In this document: positions 36,726 through 47,807 of the stretch, in pieces | How positions within the stretch are numbered: the first letter of the stretch is position 1 | How the letters are laid out: every line of letters begins with the position of its first letter | From: Absidia repens | Lineage: Eukaryota > Mucoromycota > Mucoromycetes > Mucorales > Cunninghamellaceae | Length of the DNA stretch: 64,000 nucleotides | Direction of reading: 5' to 3' | Assembly (NCBI GenBank): GCA_002105175.1 | Contig: MCGE01000005.1 | Coordinates: 124,001-188,000, forward strand | Translations under genes and position numbers: made by a program | Notes under the pieces: generated by a model | The model's input: only the letters and a program-made list of their open reading frames with translations | The model's database searches: none | What the model was told of the DNA's origin: nothing

Positions 36726-36879
36726 TTCTTGGAATCAATATGATGATGGCAATCCCGTGTTCGCAGTTTCCTCTGGAAGAGACTCGTGTGGGCTGGCGTT
36801 ATTCTTTTGAATGTCATCCGTCGCTCCTCTCAATGTCGGATTATTAACACTTCCTTGGATGTCTGATGATTCTCAAGAA
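36726..36879 (+). ncRNA. U14: U14 C/D box snoRNA (snR128)
   Basis: U14 is required for 18S rRNA processing and guides its methylation. The terminal stem is TTCTTGGAATCA (36726-36737) with TGATTCTCAAGAA (36867-36879), 12 pairs with one bulge. Box C ATGATGA lies at 36740-36746 and box D CTGA at 36863-36866. Domain A, TTCGCAGTTTCC (36760-36771), is the near-universal U14 element that pairs with 18S near its 5' end. Domain B, CTTCCTTGGATGT (36850-36862), immediately precedes box D and is a perfect complement of the conserved 18S segment ACATCCAAGGAAG. Having both domains in the right order and spacing makes the identity firm. Confidence 0.95.
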
Positions 36880-37038
36880 TATACATGGATACATTGTATG
36901 TACTGTTATACTGACTTTTTTATAGTTTTTATTATATTTTAGATCTTTGAATAAACTGGTGTTATTTGTACTATATGTGGATTGACCTTTTAAACTGTAT
37001 GTTTAGTGGTTTGCTTTTGTATACTAGTTTAGCTTTTT

Positions 37039-37156
37039 GTCTTGTCTTATATGATGATATCTTTTTTTGCATATTCTGGCATCTCTAATATCAATGATCT
37101 TCCGTTTTATACCGAGGATCATAATGTATTTAACTTAGATTCTGAAAGACATAGAC
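37039..37156 (+). ncRNA. Third C/D box snoRNA candidate (target unknown)
   Basis: Terminal stem GTCT-TGTCTT (37039-37048) pairs with AAGACA-T-AGAC (37146-37156), ten pairs with one bulged T. Box C ATGATGA lies at 37051-37057 and box D CTGA at 37142-37145. It is about 118 nt in the third proposed intron of the same transcript. No rRNA complementarity is recognised by eye, so it stays an orphan. Confidence 0.6.
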
Positions 37157-37729
37157 TTTTTTTTTTTTTTTTTTTTTGTACGAATAAAGAATTTTCAAAC
37201 ATGATGTTTTTTATCAGTCCTTTTATTTTTGCTCATTCACCCAGTTGCCTGTCATACTTTTTTTTTTCCCCCAAGGTATGAACGAATTTTACCCAAACGA
37301 CCATCTGATACCTCTTCCGCCATTTCGACTTCTCAGCAAATATCTACACAACCAACTCACTCTCGTGCTTAACAGGAAAACTTGCTTTAACTGTCTATCC
37401 TCCAAAATGCCATCGAATATAGTCACTAGTTAAAAAATTGCGTCGAAGAAAATCAACAGCGGCAACCTCCTCCATTATCACACCAAAGCCATCCAATGGA
37501 AATGCTACTGCCACCGACAACAGTTAAATCAAGACCACCTCCAGCTGATGATGGTCCTCATGCATCTTCATCCTCCATGGAACCCTTATTACCCCTAGAT
37601 ATAGTTATACACAGCCCGTCCCTCCTCACGTCCTCCTCCTCATCATATGATGCAGATTCCCCTTTGTCCACTTTGCATTCACTTTCATTAGGAAAGATAG
37701 CTGGCTGTCTTGATACCAAGCACAAATAT

Positions 37730-37732
<3 letters not shown>

Positions 37733-37764
<32 letters not shown>
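37733..37764. repeat. (AC)16 microsatellite
   Basis: An uninterrupted AC dinucleotide run in the last proposed exon of the snoRNA host transcript. Confidence 0.95.
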
Positions 37765-37768
<4 letters not shown>

Positions 37769-37870
37769 CCCTAGTTTTCATATATATGTATATATATGTA
37801 TATTTTTTTGTACACATTTTTTCTGCTTTGTTTTATCTTCATATCCTAAATCCTAAATAAAATTTGTCAT

Positions 37871-38144
37871 TCTTATCATCATCAATCATGTTGTTATCTA
37901 GTATTGGTTTTTATTGGAATTAAAAAATTGTGTTGGGTAATGGGAGAAAGAATACAAAAGGAATAAAGGAAACTGAATTTGGGGGAGGGGATTAAGTCGC
38001 AATATAATAAAATGATCAATTGTTAAATGAAACAAATATAAAAAATATGGAAGGGGACTAATGAAGCAGTATGTAAATAAAGCACAAAAAGTATTAAATG
38101 GGGAAGGTCGAACTAAAACAAAATTTTGTGTTTTCCGGCGTTGT
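37871..38144. other. Spacer between snoRNA host and squalene synthase
   Basis: Tail-to-tail intergenic AT-rich sequence. No gene is seen. Confidence 0.6.
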
Positions 38145-39908
38145 TTAAAAAGACTTGATGTACTGGACAACCAACATGCCAATGAGACCGACAAGGACCG
38201 GTAAAAAGATAGAAGAGTAATTGGCGGTTTTGATGATGGGGTTTGTACTGGGCTTGATGTTGGTGGTGATCCATTGTTCAATCTACAAAGTAGTGTGGTG
38301 AATTTCTTATAAAAGAATAAATAATTCTGAGTTGACCTCTTACCTTTCCAATAGCCATGGAAATTTTCAAGAAGTTGGGATCAGTGGTCTCGTTCTTTTC
38401 CGAGATGATTTGAATGTATTCCCTGAATATAGCAATCACGTTTTCCATATCAGTACTAGCCCGAATCAACTTGACAGCTTCTCCTTTTCGGATCTTGACG
38501 TTTCTTTGATACACATCCAAGTTGTTGAATACCAGGGCCAACGTAGATATAGCCATCACTTGAGGAATTGCACAAAAGTTAAACACCGATTGGTTTTTCA
38601 CTTTGGATAAATAGTCTAATACATCCGGTACATGTTCCAATACATTCAGCACCATCGCACTCAAACAAGCACGAGACTTATACATACAGAATGATCAGAT
38701 AAAACTTCAATCAGCATTTCAGGCCCTTTCCCCCTCCCCGAGACACTATTTTCTTTCACTGTTCTTACCTTTTCAAGGTGACTGGTCTTGATAAAATCAC
38801 CAAAGTCGTTTGCATAATTTCCCCAAATTTCTTTTGGCCAAAATTGACGTCCATCATCCAAATCTTCGCGGTAGTCCCGAATAATGTTGGTTTTTTGTAA
38901 AAACAAGCCCATGGAATTTGAAAGCTTCTTGTCATTCGCTATTGAAGGATCTTCCAAGCCAGAAGCGACAAACAAATCAGATAAGCCATATCCTACCAAG
39001 CCAGCCACGTAGTGACAGTATAGGTCGAAATCCTTGATCGTTGCTACCGATGTGCTTTCTCGGTGTTCCCCAGTCGCATAATCCGCCATACCATTACCCA
39101 TCAATCGAGTGATTTTGGCAATGACTTGTTGAAAACCTGGTTTGAGCGCAAGGAACTCATCAATCACCAAATCAAAATGCACCAATAATTCACGATCCTT
39201 TTCATTTGGTCCATCTAGTAAAATAAAATAAAAAATGAGTTCGGGAGGGTTTCATGTATTCCTTCCATTTGTATCATTATAGCCCTAAATTCCCTGTACT
39301 TTGTTCCCCCCCCCATTTACTGTATCAACGCGAAGGGATACCATTGTCATTCTCTCCTTTTTTTCATTCTACTTACTTCCATTGAATACCCATCCCTTTT
39401 GATAAATGATTGCATCAAAGGACCGTAATAACTCCACCTTCCTATCCAAGTCGATAGTCATGTCATCTTCAATGGTATCCAAACCGCGGAGCACAAGGTA
39501 AAACAGGCAAATCTAACGTCCTCAGCGGAAAAAACAAGATAGCAACTATGTGTTACTATTTTAGGTAAGGTCCTCCGTTTTTTCTTAAAACTTACAGCAT
39601 CTCTAAGATCATCATCTAGTTCTTGGATGACAGCCGCAAAACTACGAGAGGTCTACAAGGTGTAATATAAAGACACAATGCAAATAAAAGCAGTAGTGAT
39701 ATTAAGTGAGCAACAGGTACCTTCGGTTTGGCGCAGTGGTTTTTTTTCTTACCATATTTAAAAAGTCATAGCATCTCTTTTTGGAGGGATCAGCTTCCAA
39801 AGTCCTTTGGTGAGACAACTTGTTTTCAGACTTTGGGGAGAATTTGTGACTAAGCAAAGCCTTGATTTCCGAAGGCTTCGTGATAGAATCCAAAAAGACA
39901 GACATCAT
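38145..39908 (-). CDS. erg9: Squalene synthase (farnesyl-diphosphate farnesyltransferase)
   Basis: ER-membrane enzyme that condenses two farnesyl diphosphates to squalene, the first committed step of sterol synthesis. Six exons (39753-39908, 39596-39652, 39377-39512, 38769-39214, 38344-38676, 38145-38282) give 421 residues, the usual family length. Visible signatures: TSRSFAAVIQELDDDLRDA, the first Asp-rich motif DTIEDDM, YCHYVAGLVGYGLSDLF, the second Asp-rich motif DYREDLDDGRQFWP, and CAIPQVMAISTLA. A C-terminal membrane anchor (IFLPVLVGLIGMLVVQYI) precedes the stop. The start uses the first of two adjacent ATGs at 39908. The gene is divergent from the CENP-O family gene. Confidence 0.96.
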
Positions 39909-40187
39909 ATAAAAAAAAAGGGGACGCTGGGTTCAAAGAAATAAAACAGAAAGGAAAAGACATTGAAAAGAAAAAATCACTGATTATAAGCGGAAATCAA
40001 AAAATGGACCCCTGCCTGGCTGAAGCGTCTGCCTGGATCACCGTGCCTATGTTGTGGTGTCCCTTCTTTAGGATTTAAATCTGTCTCAAGTTCCTACAGC
40101 GGCACTCTAATGCAGTTGAGCTAGATAAGGCAAACCATTGAACGTATGTCTTCGATTCCACCCCACCCCACTTGTATCGCAGCACCA
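39909..40187. other. Divergent promoter region, erg9 / CENP-O
   Basis: It contains a decayed tRNA-like sequence on the minus strand (about 40062-40131) with a recognisable D-arm/A-box region (CTAGCTCAACTGC) and a weak T-arm-like TTTAAATCC, but no pairing anticodon stem. Nothing else is seen. Confidence 0.4.
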
Positions 40188-41523
40188 ATGAGCGGTGTGG
40201 CGCGTGCAGAGTATGGATTAGAAGCCCGCTTTTTTTTTTTTTTTTTGCATTTGCTGGTTTGATATTCTCACCTCTTACTGACAAACACATGGACGACATG
40301 AACAGAAATAGAAATATAGAACTACATTTCCTTCCCTGTAAAACTATGTTTTGACCATCTTCCTTTTGTCATCTCTTTCTTTAGCTCAGAAACAAATCAA
40401 ATTCCAGAAACACACATTGAAGGACTACGATCCTACTGTTAAGTCATACACTGAATAATTTGTGAATGCTGACTGATTCCTTCCAATTTTTTTTTTAAAC
40501 ACAATATAGTAGCACATCTCAAACAAAAAGAACGTATGTTGAATAACAAACTGTTTTCTGAAAAGATCGCCACCTTGATGCTGTCGTCGGTTACTGTAGA
40601 GACTTACACAGGTACAAACAACGTGAAACATTTGAATATTTGTAACAAATATGCTAACACTTTAAATAGAACCAAACACAGGGATGGTAATGGGTGGTGA
40701 CGAAGTGAAGAAATTGGTAAGTTTCGTGCATACTTTTATTACAATATGTCAACAACTTATACTTCTTGTGACATAGGTATCAAATATGGTAGACGCCGTC
40801 AATGAAAATAATCGCCTACATGAAGTCTTCGTGAGCTATCGATTCTTAGGTTGTACTATCCTTCCGTATCAAACTTCCTGCCAATACATTCGAGTGGAGA
40901 CCTTCTACAATGGACGATTTTATGAACCTTACCATATATCAATCTGTCATCGTGGCAAAGAGAAAACCGTTCTTCATAGTATCCCTGATTTTATATCTGT
41001 AGATAGTATGGTAAATTGCCTACTACCTAATGACATGGACGTAAGCACCCCCCCCAAAAAACAGACATTTGACGATTTTTTATTCATGAACATAATTTAT
41101 TTTATTTTGTAGTTATTTATACGTGCTATTACAGAATTATTAACAGCCTACGTGTCAAGTAGGGAACAATTCAAGGCATTCAGGAATCATGCCAACGAAG
41201 ACTTGGTCGATGTTAGCACAGCCGACGAATCATTTACCACAATTAGTATCAAGGAATTGGATGCCACCAATTATAGGTAATAATAAAAAATAAAATTAAA
41301 AAAAAAAAAAAAAAACGGGAAAAAATGAGTTAAATACCTTTATCACTTACGCTATATTCATGTCTTTAGACACAACATCACTCTCATTTACGACAATTTG
41401 GCATCAATATATCCCACCCAAGTTGAAATCGATAATCTTAGCAAGGGATCTGCTCAATATGACGCAATAGTTTCCGCATACAAATGTAATACAATACTAC
41501 ATGCACATACCATCTCTCATTAG
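40188..41523 (+). CDS. CENP-O/Mcm21-family kinetochore protein
   Basis: Probable inner-kinetochore (CCAN/COMA) component. Seven exons (40188-40210, 40385-40437, 40510-40611, 40670-40716, 40777-41040, 41113-41276, 41370-41523) join in frame to 268 residues. An N-terminal coiled-coil-like helix (GLRSYLAHLKQKERMLNNKL) precedes the conserved globular region: FVSYRFLGCTIL, EPYHISICHRGKEKTVLHSI-PDFISVDSM, and ITELLTAYVSSREQFKAF. Large hydrophobic and PxF features match the CENP-O domain (a HTIPPFIP-like block followed by an LxxYxxRR-like helix). The first exon (7.7 codons) and the exon 2 donor (GTTAAG) are chosen because they are the only combination I found that keeps the frame, so the 5' end is uncertain. 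Without a profile search the family call is moderate. Confidence 0.65.
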
Positions 41524-41764
41524 TTATGTTTATTATCATCATTCCCCTTCATGCTTCTATTTACCTCTCACTTTATATATATTAATTCAATAAATCATTT
41601 ATTGTTACACTACTCAATTGCTTTGGAATCGGATGGAGTAATGGCTTGTTTTTTTGATGATTACGGTGCAGGAGGGTGTTGGTGGCTATCAATAGGGTGA
41701 TTCACTATTAGCTATGTAAATCATGTATGGTTTGGGGGTTGCATTAGCATAAACAATAAATATT

Positions 41765-41795
<31 letters not shown>

Positions 41796-42119
41796 GCGCT
41801 GTATATGGGTTGAGGGTGAGTTGTAGCTAAATAAATAGTAGTAACCTCGCAATTGCTACTCTATATCACTCAGGAAAATGTGCAATGCAGAGAGACAGCA
41901 ACAAAATGCTCAGTAGTGAGGCTTTTTCTGAACACAAGCACATATTTATTTTTTATCTACACACAAATGTATACAGTATACATGTGGTAATGGACAAAGT
42001 CAATATCAAATACGTTACTTTTTCACAAGCACCAGCTCACATATCTACACAGACTTAAACCCACCAGTATTTTTTAACCCGGATATGAACACATTCAAAG
42101 AAACAAATGATATCAACAG
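41524..42119. other. Spacer downstream of the CENP-O family gene
   Basis: Contains an AATAAA near 41589, a T27 run at about 41769-41796 and AT-rich sequence. No gene is seen. Confidence 0.6.
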
Positions 42120-42465
42120 ATATTAGAGAGACTAATGATAAAGAAGACAATACTTATTTTATTCAGATGTAGATACAAACTATCACTAATCTAAACTAAT
42201 GACGGTTCCATGATACCAGTCTCTGAGATGAGGCTAATTAATCAATCTATCGGCAGGTTCCAAATCACGAATCCAAAATGAAAAGTTTTCCCCATGAAGT
42301 TTGCATTGACTTCTTCAAAATGCGCTTCATCCAAGTTCTAATCCTAATGCAAGATCGCCCTCATTTCGATGAAGCTCTAATAAAGTCAAAAAAAGGGAAA
42401 AGGGAAAAAGGAAAAAGGGAAATGACACAATATAAACACGTGGGCGGAGTTGAATGCTGAGTCTG
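42120..42465 (+). repeat. Dispersed repeat family, copy E (diverged)
   Basis: Core blocks TTTATTCAGATGTAGATAC, CTAATGACGGTTCC, AATCCAAAATGAAAAGTTTT and CCCCATG are present, with about 50 bp of unrelated insert between the CTAATG and AATCC blocks. The GGGAAAA purine tract and the end motif AACACGTGGGCGGAGTTGAA (near 42436) are retained. Confidence 0.75.
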
Positions 42466-43001
42466 TCCATTTTTGTTTTTAGCATTATTTTGGAGTGTTG
42501 ATCGGAGACGTCTAACCCCATCCCACCAGAAACCTCCCTATCCCCCAAAAAAAGGCTGAACAGTAAATGGAAGATTTACCAAAGCTCCAGGTGCGCCAGA
42601 GCGTTTATTTCATTGTCTTTTTTTTTTTTTTGGTTTTTTAAAAAAAAACCAAAAAAAAAAAAAAAAAAACGGTGATGGTTATCATAAGGAGTCAGTTTAG
42701 GGTTGTTGCTTCTCTCTGATAAAATGGGGATATAAAAAATGCTCAGCTCTGATAAGAGTGGTTTGATGTAAATAAAAAACCATGTTTCCCCAATAGACGC
42801 AAACAACCGGTTCATAGATTTAGTCAATACTGTCCTTCAATAAACGAATATACAATACAACAAACACATATTGGGTTTTCAGAGTTATAACGTCATGCTT
42901 TATTGCAGGGGAAGAAAAAAAAAGGAAAAAGATAAAATTCTACAAACTATAAAAAATGGATAATGTATATATAAATCTAAGTACATATCTAAAGAGCAAT
43001 A
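42466..43001. other. Spacer downstream of the DIS3L2 gene
   Basis: Contains an imperfect poly(T)/poly(A) inverted pair near 42618-42670 and the 3' region of the minus-strand exonuclease. No gene is seen. Confidence 0.6.
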
Positions 43002-46000
43002 TTACTTTTTCAAAAAGGGGTTGACGGGATAAATATTGTTGATAGGAGGTGTGCGTTCTGTGTTGACTTGAATCAGGACCTTGAATTTGGTGAAGGTCTT
43101 AAATTTTTGCATCCGATTTGACGTTTCCAGGTGACAATGATCAAAACCTTGGTGACCTTTAGGCGATTTGTTACTAAGGGCAGAGTCGCTTTCGGGTATA
43201 TTTTGTTCCTTTTCAGCAGCGTTGTCGATCTTGTCATTCGTCGCCTTATTGATTTCGCGAATTTTGCCAACAGTATCCATGTTCATCACTCCATCTTCTT
43301 TCCAAAACACTACCAGACTATTATCATCAGTATCATAATGGAAACGTTCCAAAGGCATAGCATCCATATACACCCGTGATTCAAGACCATAATCAGGTAC
43401 AAGAAGATCGAAGACATCACTATTCACCTGTAACACAATAGCATCACGTATAATAGGACCATCGGTTTGTGATATACGGGCGAGATATCGGGAAAGGTAC
43501 AGATGACCACTTTGTTCTTGCGCATTCTTGGCCCCATCCTTCTTACGGTTGCATTGTAAAGCGATAGACTGTACTGTTTTCTTTTGATAACCGCATTCAT
43601 CTAGGTAGTTAAAAACATACGTAAATGAGTATAAGTGTTTTTTTCTTCCTTGCTTGGGAGATGAATTTTACCTTTGCCTTGTAAGATGGATTCTAATTGG
43701 CGGTGGACAATCACATCTGCATAACGTCGAATGGGCGAGGTAAAGTGAGTATACATTGGGACATTCAAGGCAAAATGGAGATATTTGGAAGTATCATCGA
43801 AGGATCCAACACAGAAGTATTTGGCACGACGCATGGGCTTGATAGCGAGGATACGTAAAACGTACTTGACATCTTCCGATTCAATTGCATCAAATGACGC
43901 TTGTAATGTTCCCGAGGTGCTGCCGTCGATGTAGTAGCCCAAGCTTTGAGCAACTGAAATGAATTCATCCTAAAGTAAAACATCATACAAACAAAATGAA
44001 TATAAGAATAACGATCTTCCACACACACACACACATTTATATATTAATATATATATATATATATATATGTATACACTCTTTTTTTTTTCTTCTCTTTTCC
44101 CATAGCCCTTACCAAGCGACGTTCAATAGGGGGTTCGTGGCGTCGAAGCATCGCCTCACCAGGATAATGTTCACATATTTTTTCCGCCACACTCATGTTA
44201 GCCCGTAGCATGAATTCTTCAATAAGTCGATTGGCCTCTTTGAGTTGATAGACCCACACCTTTTCCGGTTCACCATCATCATCCAATTTGAAAGATAGCT
44301 TGATAGAATTCATAGAAAGGGCACCATTTTCATAACGTCTTTTCCGCATACAGAGAGAGAGTTTGTGCAAGTCCAAAATATCTTGTTCCACGGACGCAAC
44401 TGAGTGATCCACCACCTTCGCCGTCGTCGGTAGGTCATTCTTGTCGATCACGCTCTGAGCATCGTCATAGGCCAATTTCGCGCATGATCTATATTCGGAA
44501 ACAAAAAAAATGAAATAATAGCATCAATGAGTATGGATTCCGCTCCCCTCGCCTACAGTCACCTCGACCTTGAAAAAACATACTTACTTGATTATAGTGC
44601 GTCCAAACCATGTGTCCAAAATGTTTCCAGCTGAGTCCATTTTCCAAATCACTGAGAAAGCCAGACGTTCCACACCTGGGTTCAAACTGCAAAGCTGTTC
44701 ACATAGCAAAGAAGGAAGCATTGGAATAACACGATCCACCAAATAAGTACTTGTTCCACGGTCTTTTGCTTCTACATCCAACTGTGTATTACGTTTCAAA
44801 AAGTAGGACACATCCGCAATATGAACACCTACTTCGTATTGTTGATTTTCCAAACGGGTAATGTGCAGAGCATCGTCCAAGTCTAATAATTATATATAAA
44901 TATAACATGTTATTAAAGAATATCATCAAAATACTATTTTTTTTTGTAAAAAAAAAATTACCTTTCGCTGTTTCAGGATCAATAGTAAATATACGCTCGG
45001 AACGGAGATCGCGCCGAGTTTTATATTCTTTTTCGGGGATGGTCCAAGGGGTCTTTGGGAGAGCGTTCAATGCTTTGGAGCTGAAGTCAGTGTCTTGAAT
45101 ATTGTTGTTGGCCAAAATAGATTCTGCTTCCACTGCCATTTCACCAAGAGGACCAATATCAGACATGAGTTTACCAAAAGGAAATTGTGAATCGATGGGC
45201 CAGCGAGTAGCCTTTGCCTAATAAAAGATAAAGGAGAAAAAGTCGGTTAAACTAACGATGGAAGTAGTTCTTGTTCTAGCCATATATATAAAACTTACTG
45301 CAAAAATTTCATTCTTGTATTTCGAGGGATCTTTCAAAAAATCATCAGGGGCATGCGAAACAGGAATGGCAATAAACGGAGCGCGCTTGTCAGTCGGTCG
45401 AAGCCATAACAGTCGTATATGGTTGTTGTTCGGTGTAATAGGCCCAGGTTCATCATTGGTGTCGTCATCATCATCTTTTTCTTTAGAATCAGACGAAGGT
45501 CCTACATGCCGATCAATATTGAGGGTACTATTATTGACATCAAAAAAAAAAAAAAAAAAGGAAAAAATGGAGGTTAGTGCAAATTCTCTGTTCATCAAAC
45601 GTTAATTTTTCTTACCCAGTGTATTGCTGCCCTTCCATCCGATGTAAAATACCGACCACTTGCCCACACAGCTTTGGTTTATTCTTGTCTACGTTGTCTT
45701 CATCATCTGTTTCAATTTCAATCCCAACATTGCATCCATTCTTGTCCTCTGATGATTGATTTTGGTTCTTTTGAGAGTCCTTGTACTTTTTTCTATCCCA
45801 AATAGTGTCCACATTCAATAGGCGCACCGCAACCATATCACCTTCCAATGCTCTGTTTCGATCACGCAGACCTTGAATGTAAATGTCGTATTCCAAATCG
45901 TCCGATGTCACGTAACTATCAGTACGGGTGCGTCTATTGATCCGCAAAATGCCTTGGTAGAGGGTGCCATTTTCAATTGCTTCGATCATCAACTTGGGTG

Positions 46001-47807
46001 CCATGTACGGTTCATACCGTTGTCGTCTTCCAGGTGCCACTTGGTCGTCCCGATGTACATAATCGGTAGTCGGTTGCTTTGAATCCCCAAGTTGCTTTGT
46101 AGACTGCTTAGTCTGTTGTTGTTCCTCCTCTATCGCTTTTTTGATCCGTTCCAACCGTCGTTCTATACACCATCAAAACCAGTATAAAATTTATGTTTAG
46201 TTTGTTGTCAACTTTTAACGTAATCTTTTTTCTGGGAGGAGGGACTTACTTTTCTTTTCTTTCCGGGAACTCTTAGGTTTGGTTGCACTGTTGTTTTGTT
46301 CCTTTCCTTCTTGTTGGACATGGTGTTCAGATTGAGTAGGGGTGTTCAGGTGATCCAGTTTCTTCGGGTGATGGCCTTTTTGCTGTCTATCCTTTTGGTG
46401 ATGATCTTTTTGATGATGATCGTTCTGCTGATGACCGTTTTGTTGGTGACCGTTTTGCTGATAATCGCTTTGTTGGTGACCGTTTTGCTGGATATCTTTT
46501 TGTTGATTTTCTTTCACCATTTTCAAAGGGTCATTCAATTGCTTGCTTGCTGGAACAAAATAATTCTGAAGAGAGAGTGCAGGATCCAAGACAGATTTTG
46601 ACGACAGTTTCTTCTGACGATCACGCCGAGGCATAGCAGAGTTATCAGACGCAGTAGCAAGTGGTTTTGGTGGCTGCCGAATTGGACCATGACGAGGAGT
46701 AGTAACTGTTTCTGGTACTGATGACGCCACTGCCGCTGTTGATCGGTGTTGAGGAAGATCACTAAACTGAATTTCTTCCAATGGTAAACTACTATCCACC
46801 ATGCGCCGCTGTTGCTGATGATGAGTGTTGAAGGAAGGCATTATAGGTGCAGTCATACTTTTTTCTTTGGTGGCAAATGGTGTGGCATCATTTCTACTAT
46901 CATATACTTGACAAGTACCCCTTGTTGTTACTGCTGGTGCTGGTGCTGGTGCTGGTTCTGATGCTGACACTGATGCTGATGCTGAAGCTGTTGATTTTTC
47001 GTTCCCCTTGCTCGTCTTTTTCTTACTTTGTCGTTTTTTCTTTTCCTTCGGTTTCTTCAAATTGTTGTCTGCGACTGAGACTTCCATGTTGATACCATCC
47101 ACATGTCCATCCACAGTTGTTTCAACCTCGGTATTCTTGGAGCCATCGCCACCCTTTCTCTTCTTTGGTCGTTGCTTTTTCTTCTTCTTGTCTTGGACAC
47201 CCGCTGCTTTATCCAAATCTGTCGTAGATGCTGCCTTCGTATCATCATCCGCAGGATCGACTGGCTTCGAGCCTTTGATTGGTTTTTTGCCTCGTTTGCT
47301 TTTTGCCTTGGTGGAGTTATCGCCCACAGTCGCTTCAGGTTGTAATAATCCAGTATCATTGGTGCTTTCTTTGGGTGTTGTTTCCATAGAGATATTCCCT
47401 TGAGTGATTGCTGCCTTTTTCTTTCGAGTTCCATGAGGTGGTTTAGTGGAAAACACGTCAGCTTGTTGTTTGTTGCGCTCCACGGTTGCCGCAGCGGGAA
47501 TAGCTTTTCCAGTGACAGTCGATTTTTGATCAGGAGAATCAGTTACAAGATGAGATACACTAGTTTCAGGCTGCGCCCCTGAGGCTGTAGATACTACATT
47601 AGAGCCCTAATATCGAACAATGATGAGTTCATAGAGAAAGAGCGTTAGTGAAAATGAAAGGGATGTCATACGCTTTTTATTTTTTTTTTGAAATTTTTTG
47701 AAACTATCTTGTGAATAATAGTATGTCCATGCTAAATACAAAAAAAATATTACCTTGTTTTTTTCCGTAGTAGAAGTTGTAGATGGTCTATTTTCTTTAT
47801 CAGTCAT
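43002..47807 (-). CDS. dis3L2: DIS3L2-type RNase II/RNB 3'-5' exoribonuclease
   Basis: Cytoplasmic exosome-independent exoribonuclease of the DIS3L2/Ssd1 group. Nine exons (47754-47807, 46250-47606, 45616-46162, 45299-45527, 44962-45217, 44588-44882, 44113-44488, 43672-43969, 43002-43600) give 1336 residues. The first ~470 residues are low-complexity, Lys/Gln/Ser-rich, with a (QQNGH/HHQKD)-type hexapeptide repeat. Cold-shock-like domains follow ([32 protein letters not shown]). The RNB active site DPETAKDLDDA spans the exon 5/6 junction (~809-819) and keeps all acidic metal ligands. Further RNB blocks: [50 protein letters not shown]. There is no PIN domain, which separates it from Dis3. The intact acidic site separates it from catalytically dead yeast Ssd1. 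Confidence 0.93.
46370..46505 (-). repeat. Hexapeptide-encoding tandem repeat in the DIS3L2 N-terminus
   Basis: Roughly seven to eight imperfect 18-bp units encoding QQNGH-Q and HHQKD-like hexapeptides. On the plus strand they appear as repeated TTGGTGACCGTTTTGCTG. The array stays in frame. Confidence 0.85.

Larger units (their letters stand above)
36340..37870 (+). ncRNA. Putative snoRNA host transcript (three introns, one C/D snoRNA each)
   Basis: Splice-site-like signals outline a non-coding transcript: exon 1 to 36391, intron 36392-36633, exon 36634-36696, intron 36697 to 36925 or 36942, a short exon to about 36996, intron 36997-37275, and a last exon from 37276. Each intron encloses one C/D snoRNA. 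Donors read GTAAGC, GTAAGT and GTATGT; acceptors read TTAG, ATAG/TTAG and CAAG. The middle exons have no sustained open frame; only a 21-codon frame can be made across exons 1-2. The last exon includes a 92-codon S/P-rich frame (37496-37774) and an (AC)16 run, which may be chance. A likely polyadenylation motif AAATAAAAT lies near 37855. The exon map is inference from splice signals. Confidence 0.55.

Noticed and set aside
37733..37764. Short regularly repeated units considered as a CRISPR or telomere-like array
   Set aside because: This is an AC dinucleotide microsatellite. No array with spacers and no telomeric repeat occurs anywhere in the window.
37496..37774. Ser/Pro-rich 92-codon frame ending in (TH)n
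   Set aside because: It runs into an AC microsatellite, has no recognisable domain, and upstream sequence changes frame repeatedly. It is treated as part of the last exon of the non-coding host transcript.
46296..47403. Several plus-strand frames opposite the DIS3L2 N-terminus
   Set aside because: They are antisense products of Lys/Gln-rich repetitive codons. The minus-strand frame is continuous with the RNB domain.
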